The translations under genes and the position numbers were made by a program. A stretch of 64,000 bases of DNA, taken from positions 1 through 64,000 of the forward strand of contig WNNJ02002567.1 in NCBI GenBank assembly GCA_012934845.2. The letters run 5' to 3'. The notes under the pieces are model-generated. The model saw nothing but the letters and a program-made list of their open reading frames with translations. It had not been told where the DNA came from and searched no databases. Origin of the DNA: Pomphorhynchus laevis (taxonomy: Eukaryota > Acanthocephala > Palaeacanthocephala > Echinorhynchida > Pomphorhynchidae). This document shows positions 23,525 to 33,576 of the stretch, piece after piece (position 1 is the stretch's first letter; every line of letters starts with the position of its first letter).

Positions 23525-23765
23525 AGCAGAGCTCTAGCGCAAATGCTAAGATTAATCATTCCACATATAGTGGTTATATGAATTGAAAACTACTAGTGAC
23601 GTTTTATTAAGAAAAAATTTAAATACAACTTTTTTAATAAACACGAACAGGAAAGTATAAACCTGTATTTCTTAGTAATATAACGTCAACAGTAGTTTTC
23701 AATTCATATAACCATTATATCTGGAGTGACTAAGCGTAGCATCTGCGCTAGAGCTTTGCTCGGTG
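23525..23765. repeat. Inverted repeat (foldback element)
   Basis: Arms of about 90-100 bases (23,525-23,620 and 23,665-23,765) are reverse complements with some mismatches, sharing GAGCTCTAGCGCA-like ends and TATATGAATTGAAAACTACT. The spacer is about 45 bases. A third, diverged arm copy lies at 23,045-23,150. It could be a MITE-like foldback, or the inverted end repeats of the adjacent PLE. Confidence 0.72.
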
Positions 23766-23816
23766 AATATACTTTTAGGCAGCACCACCATTATCAACAA
23801 ATCAAAGAAAAACCCT

Positions 23817-24240
23817 TTCCTTTACGTTTCGCCGCTTTGGCTTTTTCAGAAAAAATATCTACAACATAAAGGTTAAATCAGCAAATAAAATATATTTTAC
23901 TAAATGTATTAAATTGTTCGCCAGGAGAAAATGTGTTCGTTATTAATGCCTCATCTCCATCCACCATTAACTGTCCTATCGCATGTATTTCTGTTGCTTT
24001 CTATGCAATTATCTCTTTTCAACTAAATGCAACGTAATTAAAACACTTGTTGCTAACATGTGATAGGGTATGAGTCACTACTTGGTCAATTACCGTTTAT
24101 GCTTTATATTGCTACAACGATTATTTAAATGTAGATTTAGCGTCCTTCCAGTCTCACCCACATATTGTGCATTGCAATTACTGCAACTGGCGATGCAAAT
24201 CGCACCTTCAGATTACACGTGTTGTTCCCTTCAATTCTAT
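23817..24240 (-). mobile_element. Penelope-like element remnant: GIY-YIG nuclease fragment
   Basis: On minus, 24,215 to about 24,110 reads GAICIASCSNCNAQYVGETG followed by RTLNLHLNNR. This is the PLE type of GIY-YIG endonuclease core, with paired cysteines before the YVGETG motif. Downstream on the same strand (23,849-23,826) is a hammerhead-ribozyme-like core, as PLE terminal repeats usually have. The rest of the element is missing or unrecognisable. Confidence 0.6.
23826..23849 (-). ncRNA. Degenerate hammerhead-ribozyme-like motif
   Basis: On minus: CTGAAAA, then a GCC/GGC mini-stem with an AAAGC loop, then GAAAC. The canonical core is CTGANGA, stem II, GAAA; here one core base differs. 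PLE terminal repeats are known to carry such ribozymes. Likely inactive. Confidence 0.4.
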
Positions 24241-26125
24241 ATTTGCAGTTAGTTATATTAAATTTATATTAATACACATTGTACATATTTGTACAATGCT
24301 CCCAGTGAGGGTTATGCCAAATAAAAATAAATATAAATATTAATGTATAATTGTAAAGACACCGGCAATTCCTTACGATGCTAGACGAAGCTCAGGTCCA
24401 TAAAGCGTGTTTACTTGCGTGTTGCGTGTGTAGACCTAGCAATTCTTTATTTAAGATACAAATGCTTATCCGTTGGTTAAGAGGGCACTGAATTTCTCAC
24501 AGTATTCCGAAAGGAACGCGTTTTTATAAATTGTTAGTGCGAAAAATCGCTTTAACCTGTGGTCCATGAGTCAAAGCTGGCTACGATTGATTTTTAATCC
24601 ATATTTGCTGCTAAATAACTTGACTTCGATCATCAGTTCCATCAGTCTAATGTATCACTCCGAGACGCTTCTACCAACCCAGCGGTTATCGTTAGTGGAT
24701 GAAGTGGTTAGGGTGATGATTGAAGTCCAGTTATTTAGCAGCAAATATGGATTAAAAATCAATCGTAGCCTAGCTTTGGTTCCTGGACCACAGTTTTAAA
24801 CGATTTTTCGCACTAACAATTTATAAAAAACGCATTCATTTCGGAATCCTGTGAGAAATTCAGTGCCCTCGTAACCAACAGACACGCATTTGTCTTATAT
24901 AAAGAATTACTAGAAGGTCTACACACGTAACAAACCAGTAAACACGCTTTATGCACCTGAATTTCGTCTAGCATCGTGAGGTATTGCTGGTGTCTTTACA
25001 ATTATCACAAAAGCAGTCGAAACGCATCATAAACACTTCATCTGACTAACGATGACTGCTGGGTGGTTAGAAGCGTCTCGGAGTGATACATTAGAATGAT
25101 GGAGCTGATGATCGAAGCCCAGTTATTTAGCAGCAAATATGGATTAAAAATTAATCGTAGCCGGCTTTGGCTCTTGACCACAGTTTTAAGCGATTTTTCA
25201 CAATAACAATTTATAAAAACGCATTCCTTTTGGAATCCTATGACAAATTCAGTGCCCTCGTAACTAACATATACGCATTTGTGCCTTATACAAAGAATTA
25301 CTAGAAAGTCTAAAGACGCAACAAGCCAGAAAAGCGCTTTATGCACCTAAGCTTCGTCTAGCATCGTGAAGAAATGCTGATGTCTTTACAGTTATCACAA
25401 AAGCAGTCGAAACGCACCCTAACCACTCTTCATCCGACTGACGATGACTGCTGGGTGGTTAGAAGCGTCTCAGAGTGATACATTAGAATGGTGGAGCTAA
25501 TGATCAAAGTCCAGTTATTTAGCAGCAAATATGGATTAAAAATCAATTGTAGCCTGCTTTGGCTCTTGATTGCAGTTTTAAGCTATTTTTCGCAATAACA
25601 GTTTATAAAAACGCATTCCTTTCGGAATCCTGTGAGAAATTCAGTGCCCTCGTAACCAACGGATACTCATTTGTGCCTTATATAAAGAATTAATAGAATT
25701 CAACACACAACATGTTCCCAAAGGTTTTTGGGAACATTTACAATTATAAAACTGAAGCTTATATTAGTTCCCGGATCACAGTTTAACACAATCGGATATA
25801 AATTTATAAAAATGTATCCTTTACAGGATCCTGTGAGAAAGCAAGCAACGACAGCAAGTAAAATTCCTGCTGAATAAAATTTGGATGATCCGGAACGCAC
25901 ATGGTTAGTTTAAAGATGCAATGTCATTGCTACCACGTAAGCAAATTCTCGGAGATGCCTTCTTAATATATCACAAGGCAGCCGAAACGACTGATGGTAG
26001 TTCACCCTACTGATGAGTGTTGCCGGTTACTGTCAGCTCGTCTAGGAGTTATAAGGAAGTCTGCTTACTTGTAATCGAACTCCGGTTTTTGGGAACATTT
26101 ACAATTATAAAACTGAAGCTTATTA
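24241..26125 (+). repeat. About 370-bp repeat array, first unit inverted
   Basis: A unit containing AGCAGCAAATATGGATTAA, a stem CCCTAACCAC...GGTGGTTAG around ACGATGACTGCTG, and AAATTCAGTGCCCTCGTAA recurs near 24,705, 25,080 and 25,456, spaced about 370-376 bases. A first copy at about 24,355-24,640 is inverted. A diverged last unit ends with a repeated GGGAACATTTACAATTATAA (25,728 and 26,091). The arrangement resembles tandem PLE terminal repeats with an inverted left copy, but that link is inferred. Confidence 0.75.
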
Positions 26126-27330
26126 TACTAACGGGAGTTTTATTAAACAATCTACAAAACATAACAATAAGTTAGTGTTCTTAACATATGTCATTCTCCC
26201 CAACTACGTAGTCATCCAAATACTTGGTCTTTGTCGTCGTCTTCGGTTGCTACGAAATGCATCGACATTCGAGTCCGTTTGTCTAGATGTAGTTGATATC
26301 TCATCGTGTTGTTCGTCTCCGTCATGTTCCTCTGGATTCCTATGATCCGTCGTATCTTGGACATTCTTATTCAAATTGAACTGCTGATCACGTGTATCAT
26401 GATGACCTTCGACCAACTCCTCAGTATGTTGATAGACTGGAGTACATAGAGTGAATTGTTGATCGGATCAGGACTGGTACTTAGTTGGATTTCGTTCCTT
26501 TCCGTGTATGTCTCTTCATCCGTATTAAACGCGTCCATATAGTTATGAACCCTACCATGAAACATATCACATGGTCCATGATCCTCGATACATGGAGCAA
26601 GTTGTTTAGTCGACACTGTCGATTCGCTTCCATCATTTAAGCGGACGAAGGCGTAATATGGACTGGCATTAATGAGATCGACCCTCTCCACTAAAGGATC
26701 GTAATTGCTCGTGCGATTTTGTTTCTTTAATAGCACGGGACCTGAAGAAAGTAGCCATGTCGGAATACTCCATTCAGTATAGGTACGGCATTGGAATCTA
26801 AGAAACCTTTCGTGAGGAGTTTCTCCTGTTTGAGTACATAGGAGTGAGCGAATTAAGTGAAGCGCAGTTGAAAGGGAACTTTCCCAATGCTCGATGGGCA
26901 GTCGACGAGTTCGAAGATAAAGTTCGATGCCTCTCCAAAGAATTCGTTATATCTCTCCACCTGACTATTGCCAGTTGGGTTGTAAGATGTGCTTCTGCTA
27001 CATGCAACATCGTTTCTGCATAAATAATAAGATAATTCGTGGGACATGAATGAGGTTCCCCTTTCGGAATGTACAAACGAGGGTGTACAGAATAGTGCGA
27101 ATATCTAACTCAGAAACTTTATCACCGTTTTGGTCGACATATTGGAACAAGCGAAGCCAAATGAGAACCGCGAGAATTCGTCCACCATTACAAGCAAATA
27201 ACGATTCCTCTAAGTTGATGACATGGGTCCCTTAAAATCGATTGATATTCTTTCAAATGATTGCGTAGCCTTAATCAAGGAAATGACAGGAGGACGATTG
27301 AATGACGGTCGAATTTCAGCACACGCCGCA
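26110..27330 (-). mobile_element. Ty3/Gypsy fossil, 3' part (integrase and 3' LTR)
   Basis: On minus, pieces of an integrase are readable (SFERISIDFKGPM, SYNPTGNSQVERYN), then a C-terminal tail region, and at 26,110-26,195 a sequence resembling the 90-bp LTR of the Gypsy element at 59-63 kb, with shared ATCTACAAAACA and AAGTTAGT words and a polypurine tract beside it. It is a related but older and clearly broken copy with several breaks. Gag, protease and RT are absent. Its internal end joins family C sequence at about 27,330. Confidence 0.7.
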
Positions 27331-27715
27331 CAGGTGTGTGCTATTTGAATCGACACATCTTGTCTCAATTGACTAATGCAATCATTGTAGTCCAGATGTG
27401 ATCTTGGGGCTCTACATTTTGCTATGGTCTGCATTATCTGATTTGCGCCTGGACCAACCCCACCAACTGCAGAGTACAAGATTTGATAGAAGCTTCCATG
27501 TTCAACCCGTGTGATACGTTCAGTATATTTCTGCATTTTTTATTCTCATGATATTTGAAACAATCCATTGAAGGCCTCTGGCAGTACGACGCCGCATGAC
27601 AATTGAATATATATGTCAATAAACGACGGCTCCGTTGCACTACCTGTTAATCCGTTTAAAGCGATATCTGCTCTAGCGTTTCTCTCTCTTGTCATTGACT
27701 GTGATTCGAAGATGA
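27330..27715 (-). mobile_element. Family C LINE nuclease-region fragment (copy iii)
   Basis: Frames on minus give ARADIALNGL, PSFIDIYIQLSCGVV, ITRVEHGSF and YSAVGGVGPGA, matching the C-family C-terminal region (ARLD, FFDV, VE..SF, GG.G). It is 5' truncated at about 27,715 and cut by the Gypsy fossil at about 27,330. Divergence from other C copies is large. Confidence 0.55.
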
Positions 27716-27719
27716 TTTT

Positions 27720-29290
27720 TATTATAAAATAATAATACAATTAAAAATTACAATTAGAAGGTTACCCATAAATGGGCCCTAATATAATCATTAAATATTA
27801 AATTTAAGACTCTATTCATTAAATCCTCAGCCATCCGTAGCGGATCCACGACTGGTTATCCCCGAATGGATTTGCTGTCCGTGCTCGAACCGGTGAAATG
27901 CTGAGCGGGGGCTGCGAAGACACATAGATGTTGATCGCACAATGGGAAGCTTATCTTACGTCGGATAAGTTCGATACATGTCGCATAGTCTGTTTCGCGC
28001 TTATTGGCCAACATCCTGGCTATTGCTTTCAGAACACAATCTCCATCCTTTCCAACGCCTCCAGAAGAAGAAAACACTATCGGTGTGAATTGGGCCCTGT
28101 CCACAGTTACAATATGTTCAAGGTAACGGATGGTTTTGCGCGATTCGTGATAGCTGTGGACTGATGAAGGCGATCTCTCAGAATAAGTAGCAGCATGACA
28201 ATTGAATACAGCGACGTTCATAAAGTTGAGCTTCCTTCGTCCTCCGAACAGACCCGTCGAAACGACATCAAGTGTATCTTTACTATCACGTGAAGTTGTA
28301 GCTGATTTGAACTGAATAGAGGGATCTATAGGACTCAGCCCGGGCTCAATTGCGACACACGGAGTGACTTCAGTCAAGAGGTCGGCAAGTGTGTCACGTA
28401 TTAGGTTATGCCTTATTATTGTGAGTGCGCCTCTACAGCACGAGAGCGAGTGAACTGTGCTATTCTTAGAATCACAACTACAATGCGCAGGTGCATCCGT
28501 AGGTGTTAGTCAATATCGACCATTAACAGCGTCCCTAAACTCGTAGAGGGATAAACGGAACCCGTCTGCTTCGATTGGTTTTGTTGTCAACCTATTCAGC
28601 GCTCCTTTCTCTGACGCAAATTCTAGAGATGAACATGTGATCGCATCACTGACTTCAATTATTTGATCGCGGCGTCGTTTAATTGTGATTTCTTTTTCGT
28701 CCCTTATAGATTTGGCGATATAAGTATGTTGTTCCTTATTGTTTGAAGCATGTGATTAACAAGCACGTAGAGACCATTCGTATTCCTTAACCGGATCGAC
28801 TTGATGGTCTAAGATTCCGGGCCCACCAAATCTTGCCGGAGGCTGAAAATTTGCCTAAGTGTTTTAGGTACGTTTTATATACCGGTTATTTTATGGATCA
28901 AACTGTGACGAATATGTTCCTTGAGTGCCAGGAGCTGCTCAGACCAAAAGCGACAAGTTCTCTTCGCGCAAGTCATATTATGTTAGAGTGAATATGTCAG
29001 AGCATTGAACGCGACTTGTGGGTCGAAAATAGCAATCTCTACTAGGTTCTGTACTTATTGGGACCATATGTCTACGTTGCGGACAATCCAGTCCTCCATA
29101 AAGGATTCATTTCCAATTTTGCGATCCCAATACTTCTACGCCATTCGTACAGGTATGCACATTAGTAGCATCAAAACATTCTTGGGCTTTGTTTAGGAAT
29201 TCCGGATGGACCAGTAATTGACATTTTGAAGGATTTATGTTATACGCATACGCTTCGTGCTCCCGCGGAGCGTATGTGCCCAAAAGGCGG
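27720..29290 (-). mobile_element. Family C LINE, 3' half with zinc and R2-like nuclease region (copy iv)
   Basis: This is the most informative C copy. On minus from 29,250 it shows an RT-thumb-like NINPSKCQLL and GVEVLGS, then PPARFGGPGILDH (about 28,830), LSLYEFRDAVNGRY (about 28,540), a Cys/His cluster HCSCD...VHSLSCCRGA followed by IIRHNLIRD (about 28,400-28,480), then the nuclease-like DTLDVVSTGLFGG, FMNVAVFNCHAATY, a basic HESRKTIRY segment and FTPIVFSSSGG (27,856-28,330). Cys/His finger, RHN..RD, then an acidic pair matches R2-type LINE C-termini. A few frame breaks are present. The tail at 27,720-27,785 contains CCCATTTATGGGTAACC. The 5' part (RT palm) is missing. Confidence 0.68.
27856..28480 (-). 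pseudogene. Family C zinc finger plus restriction-like endonuclease domain
   Basis: This 200-residue open stretch is the C-terminal domain of a family C LINE, expected to bind and nick target DNA for target-primed reverse transcription. Visible order: HCSCD and SCCRGA cysteines, RHNLIRD, an EPGLSP loop, DTLDV (acidic residue 1), FMNVAVFN (the acidic residue of FFDV is replaced by Asn, FMNV) and a Lys/Arg-rich helix. The Asp to Asn change at a likely catalytic position suggests this copy is inactive. Assignment to R2-like restriction endonucleases is by motif order. Confidence 0.58.
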
Positions 29291-29299
29291 ATACCTTTT

Positions 29300-29800
29300 T
29301 CAAAGTATGACCTGAAAACCCAAGTGCCCCAAAGGCGCACCTGGGATTTCCCTTTCAACGACATATGCTGAGTCCGTTTCAGGGCCCACCTAGCTTTCTT
29401 CAGGATACGTTTAAGTCTATCCAGGTTAGCTTTCGCCGATCAGTTCACCGTAACGGTGAACCCCAGGTATTTTACTCGACTTGTGAAGGTGGGGAGTGGT
29501 TCAGAGGCAAATATGGAGGAGAGCGCAGGGAGTGCTAATCTCTTAAGTTTTGCTTTGTAGCAGGGGTGCCATGAAGGACGACCACTTTCGATTAAGCGGA
29601 GTTTAAAATAAGATTGGATTTGGGTAGCTGGTCTTTTAATCTTAAAAATATGGCTGATGTCAGAAACTACCTCTTTGCAACTGTGTCCAGAGGACAGGGC
29701 TGTGGTGTCATCAGCATACATCACAAGACGTTGTTCGCGTTTAAATATTTTGAATAGGTTAATGGAGGCAGCAAGATACAAGATCTTTTCTTTATGAGAA
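29300..29800 (-). mobile_element. Element D fragment, RT end and thumb (part of a duplicated block)
   Basis: On minus: LVMYADDTTALSSG (29,715-29,755), PTFTSRVKYLGFTVTVN (about 29,445-29,495) and SLKGKSQVRLWGTWV (about 29,320-29,365), matching D2. It is truncated on both sides. The 3' side passes directly into family C sequence at about 29,300, and the 5' side abuts element E in the opposite orientation. The same D/E junction appears at 57.4-59.2 kb, where the D fragment keeps its 3' end. Confidence 0.78.
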
Positions 29801-31087
29801 ATGATCTCTTACCAGAGGAAAGAAAATTACAGAAAGCGGCACTTACTGAACTTTAAGATCGTAAAGCGAAGAGTGAAAATAGTTTGATTATTAAAAATTT
29901 TCGAATAGTGCGGCGCAGAATCTCTACACGTTCTTGGATCCGTTCCAAACCTTCAGAAGTGAGCAAGGATGCTCTTCGTCTACTCTGTCGCACCACCTAT
30001 AAGCTCCCTCTAGTTTTTTTATCCGAAGAATTATACCTCTATTACTATTGGGTTGTTCCCGACGTAGTTCAGTCTACGAACATCTTCCCCAATTTGCGCA
30101 TACTTTACACAAACATACTTTGCATTTACTATGAATTAGATAAATTGACGGTGCGTTTGTCGAATACGCGTTACGATATAATAGCTCTTACTGAGACCTG
30201 GCTAATTATAGGCATACTTGATTCTGAAATAAGTATCGAGGGATATCCTCTCATTCGTGGGAATAGACAATGCCGCATGGTTGGTGGTGTTGTTCTTTAT
30301 ATAAGAGACTCATTATCTGTAAAAATAGTCGAATCTAGTAATTCTTCGTCTGAATGTGATTATTTGTGGGTATCTATTAACCAAGGAATTAGGAACCTAA
30401 TGTTCGGTATATTTTACCGACCTTCGTGTTCGTCAACTGCCTCTTCAATCCTTTCTGCTTAGTTATGTAAAAATGTCTAAAGAGGGAGATTTGGTTATCG
30501 TAGGATACTTTAATATGCCAAAAGTAAACTGGAAGGTTTATGTTCCCATTAGTGGATGTGATCATGGTTCTTGTGAACTCTTAGAAGTTTTTAATACTTT
30601 AAACTTATTTCAGCATGTCTATGAGCATACGCGATATAGGAAGGATAAGTCTTCTTTGCTCGACATTTGTCTTACTGTCAAGGAGAATGCTATTGGGAAT
30701 ATTAAGTACGGTCATCCAATCGGTTCAAGTGATCATGCTACCATCGATTTTCTTATTAACCTTGATCTCAAGGTATCTTCTAATTGTAATAAATTGCCGA
30801 ATTTCAAGAAAGCCGATTATTTCACTATTATAACTCTTCTCTCAAATATTCAATGGCCCAACCCTTATATTTTAGGAATACAGCCAGCGTGGAACTTTTT
30901 CCGAAATACTTTACTCTCAATATTATTGGCACATACACCTGTATGCTCTATTCGGAAAAGACGGAAGCATCCTGTATGGGTGGATGCGTCCATACGATCT
31001 CTTCTAGTAAAACGAGATCGCGCTTTCCTGGATTTCAAACGGGATATTAGATCTTTCTCCTCATACAAGGTTATTAAAAATATAGTC
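29785..31087 (+). mobile_element. Element E copy 1: CR1-type LINE endonuclease segment
   Basis: On plus: a charged linker like element A's (EERKLQKAALTEL, LIIKNFRIVRRR), then the AP-endonuclease: LRILYTNILCIYYELDKL, IIALTETWLI, GGVVLYI, VIVGYFNMPKVNWK, SLLDICLT and SDHATIDF, ending in the linker before RT. In the conserved GDFN motif the catalytic Asp is Tyr (GYFN) in both E copies, so the change predates duplication. A TAG at 30,460-30,462 splits the frame. It ends at 31,087, where a different repeat starts. It is over 99% identical to 57,918-59,220. Confidence 0.8.
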
Positions 31088-31430
31088 ACTTCGACCAGTG
31101 ACTGGTGGGCCAGTCACTCCCGCCACTGGCCCCACCCGGGGTAGGTAGTTGCCCCTCGTCAATCTTATCTTCATTTCCCCGAGTGCTCATCTTTATAATT
31201 TTACCAATTGGGATAGGGGTTATGGCATTGGCAGAAGCCCCCTTTTATTTGATGACTTAGTTGTTGAAGTCGGAATTGATGGATTAGTGTACGTAGCAGT
31301 GAGGACCGTAGAAGTTAGGCTTTCCATTTTTTATATACGGCTTCCACGCGTACATCCAGCGCACGCATTAAATCAGCATCCCCCATACGTGGGGAGGCAG
31401 CTGTCGAAAAAGAAGAAGAAACAGCAGGCC
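31088..31430 (+). mobile_element. Possible SINE or RTE-derived short element
   Basis: About 340 bases, relatively GC-rich, begin exactly where the duplicated E block ends (CCAGTGACTGGTGGGCCAGT) and finish in GGGGAGGCAGCTGTCG followed by AAAAAGAAGAAGAAAC. The A/G-rich end resembles the RTE tail at 418-430, so it could be an RTE-mobilised short element. No clear tRNA-type promoter boxes are visible. Alternative: a LINE leader. Confidence 0.4.
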
Positions 31431-31440
31431 TCGGCGTGAA

Positions 31441-32272
31441 CTGGAATAGATAAAGTTATCACGGTATTCTTTGAATCAGCCACATTTTCTGCTCCAGGCA
31501 GGATGGCTCCCTACAGTTAGAGCATGATGAGGGGCCTCGCATCGATGATCTGACTGCATAGAGGTACAGTGGGAGGCCGCACCCACCGCAAGTTGGTGTC
31601 TCACTGCAGATGGAGGCCCAATGTCCCCATTTATGACATTTGCTGCAGTTAAGATACGTAAATTCGTCACGTACGATTAGGGAAAAACGAAGGTTAAATC
31701 CTATAAATGGTTTAAAATTTGATTTAATTAGAACTTCCCCATTTTCAAGTGGGGTAGAGCAAAACCCAATGGGTATTGGGTTACCCCCTGTGCTTAGAAT
31801 TTAACGAAATTTAGAAACCTTGAAAATATTTTCAAGTAATAATATATCCGAATCATCGAGGTGACATGGCAAGTTAGTTATTTTCAACGTACCAAGTATA
31901 GGCTTCGAAACAATATCTCCATAATTGGACAGGGCTGAGTTAAAGTACTCCATATAATCTTTCGCTAAGTCGGCGTACATGAAGGATATCTTGACCTCCG
32001 TCTCGAATAGTTTGACGGAGTTAAATATTATTCTATTGGACGATTTATTACAGAGTTGTCTTAGAAAGATGTTAAATAAACTGTGCCTTTCTGTAGGCAT
32101 TTTTAGTTTAATGATGATTAGATTTTTAAGTTTTGGGATTGGAGGAAGTCCCTCCACATCCCTAGCAGCAATTAAAACACCACATACCTTCGTTGTCGTT
32201 GATATTTCAGAAGAAATTACCTTCAAATCGTCTTTTTTCTCTATAATGGTAGTCATTTCCGTTGGAAAATAG
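31441..32272 (-). mobile_element. Element D-family ORF1 copy, head-to-head with D2
   Basis: On minus an ATG at 32,254-32,256 opens a 151-residue frame (GLPPIPKLKNLIIIKL, FETEVKISFMYADL, KPILGTLKITNLP) to 31,801-31,803. After a gap come Cys/His knuckles (CQKCHKWGHWAS, CGGCGLPLYL, CSNCREPSCLEQKMW; 31,480-31,660). This is the gag-like RNA-binding ORF1 of a D-related LINE, about 50% alike to D2's. No ORF2 follows; the 3' side is truncated. Its start lies only about 50 bases from D2's ORF1 start on the other strand. Confidence 0.72.
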
Positions 32273-32307
32273 GAATTTGCGCTTTTCGAAAATCAAATTA
32301 GAGTTCC

Positions 32308-33542
32308 ATGCATTTACACTCACGTGATAATCACCATAGGAATAAATTTAGCATGTCGGAGCGGTCAAAGAACTCAATGAAAACTAATTTTCCTGCCAAT
32401 GCAATAAACGAGGTAAGTGGAGATTTAGCTTCTCTTGAATATATTCCGGAGGGTGAATTTCCCCCGGTACCAAAATTATCCAACCTGGTGATTATCAGAC
32501 TTTTAGTGCCTCTGGAAAGGCAGAACATGTTCAATGTTTTTATAAGAGGCTTTGCCGATCGATTTAAAAAAGGATATTGTTCAATGCGATTAAATATTAT
32601 GAATCTGAGATTAAAATCTCATTCTGCACTCCTGATCTCGCAATGTCGTACGTAGACTACTTTAAAAAAGAGCATTCGGAACAAGGTATAATTGCTTCCA
32701 AACAAATCCTGGCAACAATAAAGATAAATAATATGCCCACATACATTTCAGAAGAAGATATATCAGCCCTAGAAACTGATTACAAAATCTCTAACGTGCG
32801 CTTTATAAAAGGGATTAAAGGCTTCCCCATTCCCGTGGCGTTCTGCAATGCCCCGGTTGATGAAGCCCTAAAACTATCGATTTCAACATGCAATCCTTTT
32901 ATGGGGTATAATTTGAGATTTTTAATAATCGAAACCGACTCACTAACGTACCCTCACTGCAACAATTGTCATCAGTGGGGGCATTGGTCCACTGGATGTT
33001 CTTTACCACATAAGTGCGGCGTGTGTGGTACAACTGCTATACATCCTGAGAAGTGCGAAAGTAAGCCATTTTGCGCAAACTGCGGTGGTGAGCACCCCGC
33101 ATGGTCAAAAAAATGTAAAATCTTTAAGGCGTACCAAAAGAGACACAGGGGTGTAACAGCAAAACCGACTAGCTTCGTGGAAGCTGTCTCGTCTAACAAG
33201 AATGACGACAGGATGCCGGACACAGAAATTCTTAAACTTATTGAAATGCAGCATCAGGCATCAATGATTCAACTTGAAAAATTGGTCCAAAAATTGGTGG
33301 GTCAATTAGCGGAATCTTTCCGTTCTCCTCCTTCTGGGAAGACCAACAATATTAAGAAGCCACCAAAATCTAAGAAACGAAACGGGTCAGCGCTAAGCAT
33401 AGCCGCTCTGAAGCTTGCTCGGAAGGATTCGATTTGGGCTATGGCTTACGAGGGAAATGAAGATATCGCCCGTGGGCAAGCGACTCCATTTGTCGTGATG
33501 GGAAGCGGTAAAGGCGACTTTTCCGCCTCTAGTTGCGACTAG
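32308..33542 (+). pseudogene. Element D2 ORF1: gag-like RNA-binding protein with zinc knuckles
   Basis: The likely start is the ATG at 32,353 (MSERSKN) within a frame open from 32,308. A one-base shift near 32,575 moves into the frame that ends at 33,540-33,542. The middle (RRM-like in such proteins) has FPPVPKLSNLVIIRLLVPL and ESEIKISFCTPDLAMSYVDY. Three CCHC-type knuckles follow: CNNCHQWGHWSTGC, CGVCGTTAIHPEKC and CANCGGEHPAWSKKC (about 32,955-33,115). The C-terminus is Lys-rich and polar. It binds element RNA in the RNP. Stop to ORF2 start is only 34 bases, so ORF2 may be made by reinitiation. Confidence 0.8.
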
Positions 33543-33576
33543 GTGGAGGGCGTCCCACTTCGGTAACACTTACGCA

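Noticed and set aside
24566-25346. Open frames such as the 102-codon minus frame at 25,038-25,346
   Set aside because: They lie in the 370-bp array, recur in inverted form with broken frames and show no protein-like conservation.
25985-26035. CTGATGAG with GGCAGC/GTTGCC pairing as a full hammerhead opened at stem II
   Set aside because: Core halves and stem II can be drawn, but no adequate stem I forms in the few bases left; kept only as a motif-level note.
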